13,664 nucleotides of DNA from NCBI GenBank assembly GCA_003228965.1, contig QIGP01000275.1:1-13664 (forward strand), read 5' to 3'. This DNA comes from Gammaproteobacteria bacterium. GTDB taxonomy: Bacteria; Pseudomonadota; Gammaproteobacteria; Steroidobacterales; SZUA-146. A program made the position numbers and the translations under genes. Below the pieces are notes generated by a model. It was given only the letters and a program-made list of their open reading frames with translations, was not told where the DNA came from and searched no databases. This document shows positions 7,307 to 13,664 of this stretch, in pieces. Position 1 is the stretch's first letter; every line of letters begins with the position of its first letter.

Positions 7307-8094
7307 TGGCGAAAAAACGTGGTTTTGCGCGACTTCGGCAGCTTCTTCTTTTTTATATCCTACTCATGGTTGCAGCGTCCGCGTGGCTCGCAAGAGAACG
7401 TTCGACCGACTGGAACAACACGCTGTGGGTTGCGGTATTTCCTATAAACGGCGACCAATCCAAAGCGTCGGAGCGTTATATTCAGTCGTTACAAAAAACA
7501 GACTTCAAAACAATTGAAGACTTTTTCCAAACCGAGCTTACGCGCTTTGGCGTATCTCTTGATGAACCCATACACATCGACCTGCGGACGGAGCTAGACG
7601 AAAAACCGCCGGCGACACCCTCAGCAGGCTCCGTATTTAGCGTCATGCGCTGGAGTCTTGTCATGCGCAATTGGGCCTGGCGCATGGAACGCAAACAAGA
7701 CGGCGTCACTCCGGACATTAAATTATTCATGGTGTACTACGACCCGGAATCACATCAAACTCTTCCGCATTCGGTAGGTGTTCAAAAAGGCCTGTTTGGC
7801 GTTGTAAACGCATTTGCCTCGCGGCGGCAGCGTGGCAGCAATCAGGTTGTACTGGCCCACGAACTGCTCCACACGCTTGGAGCTACCGACAAATACGAAC
7901 TCGATACAGGACTGCCTATTCACCCTCAAGGCTATGCTGACCCGCAAGCCAAGCCGCTCTACCCGCAGCGCAAAGCCGAGATTATGGGCGGACGAATTGC
8001 GTTGAGCCCCACGCGCGCCGAGATACCTGTATCTCTTAAGCAGGCCATTGTCGGCCCCGAAACTGCCGCCGAAATCCGCTGGATTTCAAGGTAA
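7306..8094 (+). CDS. Membrane-anchored metzincin-like putative zinc metalloprotease
   Basis: The product is 262 residues. After a basic N terminus, a hydrophobic helix at about 12-29 (LLLFYILLMVAASAWL) suggests a single-pass anchor with the rest outside the cytoplasm. The motif HELLHTLGATDKY at 185-197 fits the zinc signature HExxHxxGxxD, with His185, Glu186, His189 and Asp195 as third ligand. Asp is the third ligand in snapalysin-type metzincins. AEIMGG at 224-229 follows 32 residues later and resembles a Met-turn. I know no named family for the rest, so the protease activity is inferred from these motifs. It is the last gene of the run begun at 3825, overlapping the previous gene by 1 nt. 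Confidence 0.75.
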   Translation: MAKKRGFARLRQLLLFYILLMVAASAWLARERSTDWNNTLWVAVFPINGDQSKASERYIQSLQKTDFKTIEDFFQTELTRFGVSLDEPIHIDLRTELDEKPPATPSAGSVFSVMRWSLVMRNWAWRMERKQDGVTPDIKLFMVYYDPESHQTLPHSVGVQKGLFGVVNAFASRRQRGSNQVVLAHELLHTLGATDKYELDTGLPIHPQGYADPQAKPLYPQRKAEIMGGRIALSPTRAEIPVSLKQAIVGPETAAEIRWISR

Positions 8095-8100
8095 ACACTA

Positions 8101-8127
8101 CTGCGCCACTGCGCGCAGACAGATTTT
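8101..8127 (+). terminator. Possible terminator of the 3825-8094 gene run
   Basis: CTGCGC (8101-8106) pairs with GCGCAG (8113-8118) around a 6-nt loop, starting 7 nt after the stop codon. A short T-rich stretch (ATTTTCTC) follows four bases later. The stem is short and the T-run interrupted, so this is a weak candidate. Confidence 0.35.
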
Positions 8128-8179
8128 CTCACGTTTTCTTGACTCGCCCCTCACCGCGCCGTACATTCGATTTCGCTAT

Positions 8180-8386
8180 AGGTGAACCTGAACTTCAGTT
8201 TGGGTGAACGGGAAGTCGGTGTTCTGCTAGTCAGTCAATCCGACGCTGCCCCCGCAACGGTGATCGAGTATCGCCCGGATAGGCAAAACCGCCAGGTTTT
8301 GCAGCCACTGCGCACTACGCGTGGGAAGGCTATCCGGACAGAAGCTTACGCTTCGCTCGTCAGCCCGGAGACCGGCCTTGGCTAAC
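8180..8386 (+). ncRNA. Cobalamin (adenosylcobalamin) riboswitch upstream of btuB
   Basis: The aptamer hallmarks occur in order. ACCTGAAC (8186-8193) pairs with GTTTGGGT (8198-8205). GGGAAGTCGGTG (8210-8221) is the conserved core. GTCGG (8215-8219) pairs with CCGAC (8240-8244). GCTGCCCCCGCAACGGT (8245-8261) and the B12-box-like AGCCCGGAGACCGGCC (8362-8377) are near-consensus. A peripheral arm GCAAAACC-GCCA-GGTTTTGC lies at 8283-8302. When cobalamin is abundant this element would lower expression of btuB and the adenosyltransferase gene. Riboswitch identity is strong; exact ends are approximate. Confidence 0.93.
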
Positions 8387-8389
8387 TTT

Positions 8390-8434
8390 GCAAAACGCGG
8401 CGGGCGTTTTCGCAGGTATACGTCTACCTGTGCG
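8390..8434 (+). promoter_or_regulatory. Expression platform of the B12 riboswitch: two hairpins
   Basis: Hairpin 1 is AAAACGC (8392-8398) with GCGTTTT (8404-8410), a perfect 7-bp stem with a GGCGG loop ending in four T, so it resembles a short intrinsic terminator. Hairpin 2 is CGCAGGTA (8411-8418) with TACCTGTGCG (8425-8434), imperfect by a bulge. GCAAAAC at 8390-8396 could pair instead with GTTTTGC at 8296-8302 in the aptamer arm, which would break hairpin 1. Control by termination or by blocking the AGGAA ribosome binding site at 8462-8466 are both possible. Confidence 0.5.
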
Positions 8435-8472
8435 CCCTCCTACCTACTGCCAGACGCACACAGGAATTTACC

Positions 8473-10317
8473 GTGAAAACACTTCTCACTCTATGCACTC
8501 TCATCGCTGTAACACTGGGCGGGGCGCCCACGGTACATGCGGTTGATGAAGAATCCCGACTCGAACGTGTTATTGTGACCGCTTCGCGCGCCGAAGAATG
8601 GGCCACTCGTCGTGCCGCCTCCATTACGGTCATCGACCGTGAGCAGCTCGAACTGCAAAACGCACGAGATCTTGCCGACGTTTTACGTTTTAACGCAGGT
8701 CTCGACATCGGCCGCAACGGTGGCCCCGGACAAACAACGTCGGTTTTTATCCGCGGCGCAGAAAGTAACCACGTACTGCTGCTGATAGATGGCGTACGCA
8801 TTAACCCGGGCACCATCGGCGTACCCGCGATCCAAAACATTGATCCGGATTTGATCGAACGAGTGGAAATTGTCAAAGGTCCACGTTCGACTATCTACGG
8901 CTCAGACGCGATCGGCGGCGTGATCAATGTCATCACACGACGTGGCACCTCACCCAAAGAGGTGCACTTTTCGGTGGGCGGCGGAAGTTTTAACACCACT
9001 GACATCAGCGCACAGGCAGGCCTTGGCGATAGTGATCTAGGTGGCAATTTCGCGCTCTCACACTACGACACTGACGGCTTTGCGACTCGCGTTGGTGCCA
9101 CCGACGACCACGGATACGACAACCTGTCGTTCAACGTAAGCTTGTGGAAAACCAGGGACAACCACCGCTTTGAATTCGATGCCTGGCGCAGCGACGGTAA
9201 TACCGAGTACGCCGATTTCTTTCTGAATACCGTAGACCAGGACTACACCAACCAATCGCTTAAGGCTCGTTTGATTACCGAGCTTCGCCCGTACTGGGAA
9301 AGCGCCGTTACACTGGCCTACATTAGCGATGACATTCAGCAAAACCAGCCGAGCTTCACGGGCGAAAATGACTTTCTAACCACCGATCGAGTTAGCTTCG
9401 ACTGGCAGAACTCGCTGGTTGATTCGCAACAAAACCGTTTGGTTCTTGGCGTTTACGGCTACGACGAATCAGTTGACGTATTGTCGTTCGGCACTCCATT
9501 CAACGAAAACACGAGCGTCATCGCTGCCTATGGTGAATACGGTGTTCGCGGCGAACGTTACGATGCATCGATTGCGGCGCGCTTCACCGACCACGACGAT
9601 TTTGGCTCTGCAACTACCTGGCACACCGACGTTGGCTATCGCGTTAACCCTCAGCTTCAGCTCATTTTCGCTGCTGGCACAGGTTTTCGCGCCCCCGACG
9701 CTACAGACCGTTTTGGCTTCGGTGGTAATCCGGAACTTGATGCTGAAGAATCTACGACTATCGAGCTTGGTGCTCGCTATCGCTTCTCTGATCGCCAAAT
9801 GTTGAGCGTACGCGTGTTCGATCAAAACATAGACAACCTGATTAACTACGTGGTTACCGATTTTGTAACCTTTGCAGGTAACAACCAAAACATTGACGAA
9901 ACACGCACAACGGGCCTTGAGATTGGCCACAGTTGGGCTGGAGATCGCCTGAAAGTTGAAACCAGTATTGTCATTCAAGACCCGAAAGACGAAGCTACCG
10001 ATCTCGGTTTACTGCGACGTGCTGAAGAAATACTGACAGCAAACGCCTATTACGCCATCGGGAACGGCACCATCGGAGTTAATCTGCTGGCAACCGGCAA
10101 ACGTCCTGATGTCGATGCAAATACGTTCGCACGCATCGAAAGCCCTGGCTACGTACTTGGAAACCTTAGCTACAGTCACAGCATCAACGACCGTGTTACC
10201 GTTCGTGCTAGTGTAGATAACGTTCTCGACACCCAGTATCAGACTGCCAATGGCTTTAATACAGCCGAACGCAGCTACTTTGTGGAATTTAATTACGCTC
10301 TGCCGTTAACACGCTAG
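8473..10317 (+). CDS. btuB: TonB-dependent outer-membrane vitamin B12 receptor
   Basis: BtuB binds cobalamins at the cell surface and passes them to the periplasm using TonB energy. The 614-residue protein has a signal peptide (1-23, cleavage after VHA), a TonB box ERVIVTASR (31-39), and a plug domain to about residue 155 (VFIRGAESNHVLLLIDGVRIN; VEIVKGPRSTIYGSDAIGGVINVITRR). A beta barrel of alternating strands follows (for example GFRAPDATDRFGFGGNPELDAEEST). It ends in an aromatic-rich final strand (SYFVEFNYALPL). A GTG start follows AGGAA at 8462-8466. The cobalamin riboswitch directly upstream supports B12 as the substrate over iron siderophores. The adenosyltransferase gene follows after 55 nt. 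Length is close to E. coli BtuB. Confidence 0.93.
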   Translation: MKTLLTLCTLIAVTLGGAPTVHAVDEESRLERVIVTASRAEEWATRRAASITVIDREQLELQNARDLADVLRFNAGLDIGRNGGPGQTTSVFIRGAESNHVLLLIDGVRINPGTIGVPAIQNIDPDLIERVEIVKGPRSTIYGSDAIGGVINVITRRGTSPKEVHFSVGGGSFNTTDISAQAGLGDSDLGGNFALSHYDTDGFATRVGATDDHGYDNLSFNVSLWKTRDNHRFEFDAWRSDGNTEYADFFLNTVDQDYTNQSLKARLITELRPYWESAVTLAYISDDIQQNQPSFTGENDFLTTDRVSFDWQNSLVDSQQNRLVLGVYGYDESVDVLSFGTPFNENTSVIAAYGEYGVRGERYDASIAARFTDHDDFGSATTWHTDVGYRVNPQLQLIFAAGTGFRAPDATDRFGFGGNPELDAEESTTIELGARYRFSDRQMLSVRVFDQNIDNLINYVVTDFVTFAGNNQNIDETRTTGLEIGHSWAGDRLKVETSIVIQDPKDEATDLGLLRRAEEILTANAYYAIGNGTIGVNLLATGKRPDVDANTFARIESPGYVLGNLSYSHSINDRVTVRASVDNVLDTQYQTANGFNTAERSYFVEFNYALPLTR

Positions 10318-10372
10318 AGCGGCAGTTACCCACCACGCTCAGTTCCAGCATCAAGAGTTTAAGGAAACAACG

Positions 10373-10921
10373 ATGGGCAATCGACTCAGTAAAATCTATA
10401 CGCGCACTGGCGACGGAGGAAGCACTGGGCTGGGCGACGGTAGCCGTGTCGACAAGGACAGCCATCGCGTTGAAGCGTACGGATCCGTTGACGAACTCAA
10501 CAGCTCTATCGGTGTTGTTCTGGCTGTGCCTGGCCTTCCGCAAAAACTGGCGGCCTGTTTGCTTGAAATTCAGCACGACTTGTTCGACCTTGGCGGCGAG
10601 CTTTGCATTCCAGGGCAGCAGCTCATTACCGCAGAATATGTTTTGCGACTTGAAACGTGGTTAGACGAATTCAACGACGAACTGCCTGCTTTGAAAGAAT
10701 TCATTCTGCCGGGAGGCGGCCCTGCTGCTGCCGCGTGTCACCTGTCCAGAACGATCTGTCGTCGATCCGAACGTCGCGTGTGGACGCTGGCGCGCCACGA
10801 ATCGGTGGTTGAAGCTACGCCCAAATACCTGAACCGCCTGTCCGACCTGTTGTTCGTATTTGCACGCGTGTTGGCACGACATGAAAACGGTGCGGAAGTA
10901 CTTTGGAAGCGTAAAGCCTGA
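10373..10921 (+). CDS. pduO: PduO-type ATP:cob(I)alamin adenosyltransferase
   Basis: This enzyme transfers adenosyl from ATP to cob(I)alamin, giving coenzyme B12. All PduO-type motifs are present in 182 residues: the ATP-binding N terminus KIYTRTGDGGSTGLGDGSRV (7-26), RVEAYGSVDELNS (32-44), FILPGG (110-115), CRRSERR (129-135) and the C-terminal helix YLNRLSDLLFVFAR (152-165). The start follows AAGGAAAC 6 nt upstream. It lies 55 nt after btuB and is probably controlled by the same riboswitch. No cobalamin biosynthesis genes are seen, so the module fits import of B12 followed by adenosylation. It is the last gene before the change in base composition. Confidence 0.94.
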   Translation: MGNRLSKIYTRTGDGGSTGLGDGSRVDKDSHRVEAYGSVDELNSSIGVVLAVPGLPQKLAACLLEIQHDLFDLGGELCIPGQQLITAEYVLRLETWLDEFNDELPALKEFILPGGGPAAAACHLSRTICRRSERRVWTLARHESVVEATPKYLNRLSDLLFVFARVLARHENGAEVLWKRKA

Positions 10922-10969
10922 AGACTGGAAAAATGCAATTCATTGTTTAGTTATTATTTTTCAATCTTC
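10920..10969. terminator. Long imperfect stem-loop between convergent genes
   Basis: GAAGACTGGAAAA (10920-10932) pairs with TTTTCAATCTTC plus one preceding T (10957-10969): 12 pairs including one G-U, with one C-A mismatch. It starts within the stop codon of the adenosyltransferase gene and lies 30 nt beyond the end of the minus-strand gene ending at 11000. A run of T follows the A-rich arm on neither strand outside the stem, so a bidirectional terminator is only likely, not certain. Confidence 0.45.
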
Positions 10970-10999
10970 ACTCCTAACATTCTCTAGAAAACCAGACAT

Positions 11000-11762
11000 T
11001 TACAAGAGGTGAAATCCAGGTCCGAAACACTGCCAGATTGACTGTCCACCGGAATGTCTACCCCTTATAGCAGATCCGTTTCCACTAGGAGTACTCGAAA
11101 TAAAATTAATAGTATCGAGTCCCTGAATCACTGGTAAATTTGGTAACATTCCTCGATCAGTAACCATCGTAATGCACGCCTTATCTTCTGAAAGATCTTC
11201 TCTTCTAACCGTAACACAAAGACCATCGATGCCTGTAGTGTAGAAAATATACTACATCCATTGATCGAAATGGGTACGCCAGCAGCATTGATACGTGGCT
11301 CGACTCCTGGGCACTCTGGTACAAATTGAAGAGTGACCAAGCGACAGCTGCCTTCTCCGACCATACTGCAGACAGTCACCCTGACTTTACCGTCTGTTCG
11401 ACGATTTCCTCGTGCCTCCATATTGTAAAGGCATGGGTCGTCTTTAGTTGCAGGTTCGCCCGTTAGCGGATTGGTTCCGGGTACGTTGTCAACTGGATTC
11501 CAGAGAATCAGGTTCAGGATTCCACCTTCGGTTTCACGATAACCTGCATAACATCCTGTCAGGGCAGCTCGCCGATAGTCGTCGTCCTCACAAGTAGGGC
11601 AAAGTAGCCCCTCTGCGAGGGTGACATTTCCCAGGTTTGCAGTAAAGTCCAGGAAAGGTTCTGCTATACCAGGCTCCGGTTCTGAATTCCACCCCCTTCT
11701 CCTTGTGCTTGGACACTCGTAGTCAGTAGCAATAACGTCATCATGCTGAGTATCATTTTCAT
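11000..11762 (-). pseudogene. Cys-rich secreted protein of unknown function, broken by two frameshifts
   Basis: A perfect AGGAGG precedes an ATG at 11762 that opens a signal peptide (MKMILSMMTLLLLTTSVQAQ). That frame stops at 11664. The protein continues in a second frame from about 11691 (NSEPEPGIAEPFLDF...) to about 11244, and in a third frame from there to TAA at 11000 (GIDGLCVTVRREDLSEDKA...). Each shift equals loss of one base, best placed at the G5 run (plus strand C5, 11692-11696) and the T4 run (plus strand A4, 11244-11247). Adding one base at each gives a continuous 254-residue reading with 11 cysteines in the mature part, probably periplasmic or secreted and disulfide-bonded. I recognise no family. 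A frame called without this repair (11769-11128) would lack the signal peptide and have a false C terminus. Sequencing error and true gene decay both remain possible. Confidence 0.7.
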
Positions 11763-12001
11763 GATGCACCTCCTAATGAAGCAACCAAGCTTCGAGAGTT
11801 ACTGGTTGAATTCAATGCTGGAATTTGCTGGGCTGCTTCTTGAGCTTCCCGACTCCACTTGTCAACCTGCTCCGATTCAGACAAGCAAACCTTGTTTAGC
11901 CTAAAATCCGCACAGCATTCTTTAATGAACTCTTCTTTCAGCCTATAGCCAGGTAGGCTGTGTCCGTGTGCACCATGCGATATACTATATTGGCTCATCA
12001 T
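11759..12001 (-). CDS. 80-residue protein of unknown function coupled to the secreted Cys-rich protein
   Basis: From the ATG at 12001 (a second ATG follows directly) the product has 80 residues. It is hydrophilic, with HGAHGHSLPGYRLKEEF near the N terminus, a CC pair and another Cys (KECCADFRLNKVC), and a Ser/Asn-rich tail. There is no signal peptide or membrane segment. Its TGA overlaps the ATG of the next minus-strand gene (ATGA), and that gene's AGGAGG lies inside this frame, which supports it as a real, translationally coupled gene. The frame is open to a TTG at 12076, but no ribosome binding site supports any start, so it could also be the 3' remnant of a larger gene. No family recognised. 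Confidence 0.5.
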   Translation of the reverse strand: MMSQYSISHGAHGHSLPGYRLKEEFIKECCADFRLNKVCLSESEQVDKWSREAQEAAQQIPALNSTSNSRSLVASLGGAS

Positions 12002-12110
12002 TTTCGTTACACACGTATTTATGTGGGGAAGCAGGAGGTAATTCACTTTATTTTTATTGAAACAAAAAGATAACAAGCTATCCGTTTCTGCCTTCCAAAC
12101 ACAGAGAAAA

Positions 12111-12707
12111 ATGATGAGATATTTAAAAAAAATGATAGAGCAACATGTCAGTATCGATGAGGATGAATGGTCTTATATTTGTTTAAAATTTAAAAAGAGA
12201 CATATAAAAAAAGAAACGATAGTGCATCGTTCGGGTGATATTTTTAGTGAACTTTGGTTTATAAAAAGCGGCTTGGCACGATCTTATTTTACGGATGTTA
12301 ATGGCAAAGAGTTTACTTGGCAGCTTTATTTTAGAGGGAAAAGTCAACATGGGTTAAACCATTTTATGGATGATAGCGTAAGCTATTATGAACAAGAGGG
12401 TTCTATGCTTAATTTTGAGATTCTGGAAGACTCTGTTTTTTATGTTGTTGGGTTGGATGAGATGGATAAATTTTTATCGACGCATAAAAAATGGGAATAC
12501 TTAGCAAGGGTGTGGTTGCACAACACTTATTTTGCAGCAACGTATAAAAGAGTCATTTCTCTAATGTCTGAAAATACGACGGATAAATATGACAGATTAT
12601 TGGAAGAGTATCCCTCTATTTTCAATCATGTAAAGTCATATCATGTCGCTTCTTTTTTGGGAGTTGCACCACAAACGTTAAGTAAACTGAAAAATGAATC
12701 TAGGTGA
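12111..12707 (+). CDS. Crp/Fnr-like transcriptional regulator
   Basis: I choose the ATG at 12111 (198 residues; a second ATG at 12114), because family members start with a helix like MRYLKKMIEQ; a TTG at 12057 would add an unlikely leader. Residues about 28-120 form a cyclic-nucleotide-binding-type beta barrel (IKKETIVHRSGDIFSELWFIKSGLARSYF), though no clear cAMP phosphate-binding motif is seen. A helical linker follows, and a short C-terminal helix-turn-helix (YHVASFLGVAPQTLSKLKN, about 175-193). The closest feel is the compact Crp-like regulators common in Bacteroidetes and some gammaproteobacteria. Codon use is strongly AT-rich, unlike genes before 10.9 kb. The enzyme gene 59 nt downstream is a likely target. 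Confidence 0.82.
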   Translation: MMRYLKKMIEQHVSIDEDEWSYICLKFKKRHIKKETIVHRSGDIFSELWFIKSGLARSYFTDVNGKEFTWQLYFRGKSQHGLNHFMDDSVSYYEQEGSMLNFEILEDSVFYVVGLDEMDKFLSTHKKWEYLARVWLHNTYFAATYKRVISLMSENTTDKYDRLLEEYPSIFNHVKSYHVASFLGVAPQTLSKLKNESR

Positions 12708-12766
12708 ATGAGAACGACGACTGAATTTGTTTTAATATCCTCTACGAAAATAGAGAGACTGATAAA

Positions 12767-13543
12767 ATGAATAAAGGCCAACAATTTAAAGCGCTTCACC
12801 AGCAAACGAGCCCTCTGTTAATAGGTAATGTATGGGATTGCCAAAGCGCACTGATGTTTGAAAGTCTAGGATACCAAGCGATTGGAACATCCAGTGGGGC
12901 CATTGCAAATTCATTGGGATATGAAGATGGGGAACAAATGACGTTTGAAGAGTTACACGTGATGATTAAGCTCATTTTATCGAAAACATCCATTCCCTTA
13001 ACCGTTGACTTGGAGGGCGGGTATAGTCGAAATATAAACCAAATCATTGAAAATATCACGACTCTACATCGTAGCGGTGTTGTTGGGGTTAATCTGGAAG
13101 ATTCGGTTGTATCTAAGAATAGAGAAATGCTAAGCCCTCAAGACTTCGGTAAAACGATCAAAAAAATCAGATCTTATCTTAAAGAAAATGAGACAGATCT
13201 ATTTCTCAATATAAGAACAGATGCTTATATTATAGGTATCGAAAACCCATTGGAAGAAACTCTCTCAAGAATGAAAATCTATGAAGAAGCCGGTGCAGAT
13301 GGAATATTTATTCCTTGCATTACAAAGACGGAAGAATTAGAGGCGATTGTTCAAGCGACATCATTGCCAGTCAATGTCATGGCGATGCCAGACTTACCCT
13401 CATTTGACACACTACAACAATGTGGTGTGAAGAGGATTAGTATGGGGCCATTTGTGTATAACTATATCAATGAGAAACTCAAAAATATATTGACGAGTAT
13501 TGAAAAAGACCAGTCATTTAATCCTTTATTTGTCACAAAATGA
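12767..13543 (+). CDS. Isocitrate lyase/PEP mutase-family enzyme
   Basis: The product is 258 residues with the TIM-barrel blocks of the ICL/PEPM superfamily: GNVWDCQSALMFESLGYQAIGTSSG (20-44), the Mg-binding-type loop DLEGGYS (81-87), VGVNLEDS (107-113), LNIRTDAY (147-154), EEAGADGIFIP (173-183), and PVNVMAMP...GVKRISMGPF (201-229). Members cleave or form C-C or C-P bonds next to a carboxylate (for example methylisocitrate, dimethylmalate or phosphonopyruvate). The KKCGH loop of true isocitrate lyase is absent, so the substrate is open. A GAGAG precedes the ATG. Codon use is AT-rich like the regulator upstream, suggesting both came in together. Confidence 0.88.
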   Translation: MNKGQQFKALHQQTSPLLIGNVWDCQSALMFESLGYQAIGTSSGAIANSLGYEDGEQMTFEELHVMIKLILSKTSIPLTVDLEGGYSRNINQIIENITTLHRSGVVGVNLEDSVVSKNREMLSPQDFGKTIKKIRSYLKENETDLFLNIRTDAYIIGIENPLEETLSRMKIYEEAGADGIFIPCITKTEELEAIVQATSLPVNVMAMPDLPSFDTLQQCGVKRISMGPFVYNYINEKLKNILTSIEKDQSFNPLFVTK

Positions 13544-13584
13544 ATTGAGTTAACTTATTAATGGGTATAAGAGGAATAAAGAGC

Positions 13585-13664
13585 CTATTCCATCGCACCC
13601 ACGGCGATTGAAACACTGTTGAGCCTACTTTGCATCCTGAGCATCCCCGGAATCTTCCCTGCAT
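13585..13664 (-). other. Possible 3' end of a minus-strand gene at the window edge
   Basis: Reading from the right edge, a minus-strand frame is open for 25 residues (AGKIPGMLRMQSRLNSVSIA, then VGAME) to TAG at 13585. Base composition rises here relative to the AT-rich genes before it. The fragment is too short to assign, and another minus frame is also open here. The rest of 13544-13584 shows nothing I can name. Confidence 0.2.

Noticed and set aside
12033-12038. Perfect AGGAGG on the plus strand upstream of the Crp-like gene
   Set aside because: No start codon lies at a usable distance in the regulator's frame; it falls in a six-codon ATG frame (from 12021). It is kept here only as a hint that the 5' region may have been rearranged.
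13603-13613. GATTGAAAC, which resembles the end of many CRISPR repeats
   Set aside because: It occurs once, with no repeats or spacers near it.
10922-13664. Integron cassette array
   Set aside because: Small low-GC genes in mixed orientation prompted the idea, and single GTTRRRY-like strings exist (for example near 13619), but no paired attC site with matching arms could be found and no integrase is visible.

Overview
The window looks like chromosomal DNA of a Gram-negative bacterium, probably a gammaproteobacterium. The basis is a TonB-dependent outer-membrane receptor, a PdxH, a CPXCG zinc-ribbon protein of proteobacterial type, and signal-peptide-bearing envelope proteins. I cannot name the genus from sequence alone. 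Positions 1 to about 10.9 kb have uniform, moderately GC-rich codon use. From about 10.92 kb the base composition drops, and 12.0-13.56 kb is clearly AT-rich, which suggests a horizontally acquired accessory segment.

Layout. (1) 1-2128: the 3' part of an SPFH-domain protein with a C-terminal GYF-like domain, followed by a membrane-anchored protein with two zinc ribbons. Such pairs are known next to PspA-type envelope-stress systems. (2) 2425-2835: a small secreted protein with a strong ribosome binding site and an inverted repeat in its leader. (3) 2881-3681, minus strand: an alpha/beta hydrolase. (4) 3825-8094: a tightly packed five-gene run on the plus strand. It holds a gamma-glutamyltransferase-family enzyme, a membrane-anchored metallo-beta-lactamase-fold hydrolase of the NAPE-PLD/UlaG type, pyridoxamine-phosphate oxidase (pdxH), a 60-residue CPXCG zinc-ribbon protein, and a membrane-anchored metzincin-like putative metalloprotease. 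Gaps are 5 to 16 nt or the genes overlap by 1 to 4 nt. (5) 8180-10921: a B12 module made of a cobalamin riboswitch, btuB and a PduO-type ATP:cob(I)alamin adenosyltransferase. It imports B12 and converts it to adenosylcobalamin. (6) 10922-13664: the accessory segment. It holds a translationally coupled minus-strand pair (an 80-residue unknown and a Cys-rich secreted protein broken by two frameshifts), then an AT-rich plus-strand pair (Crp/Fnr-like regulator and an isocitrate lyase/PEP mutase-family enzyme). The right edge returns to higher GC and may hold the 3' end of another minus-strand gene.

The observations I rate highest are the doubly frameshifted secreted protein, whose intact reading can be rebuilt by adding one base at each of two short homopolymers; the uncharacterised HExxHxxGxxD protein with a Met-turn-like motif; and a possible alternative pairing between an arm of the riboswitch aptamer and a terminator-like hairpin ahead of btuB. 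I did not find a clearly novel multi-gene defence or mobile system.
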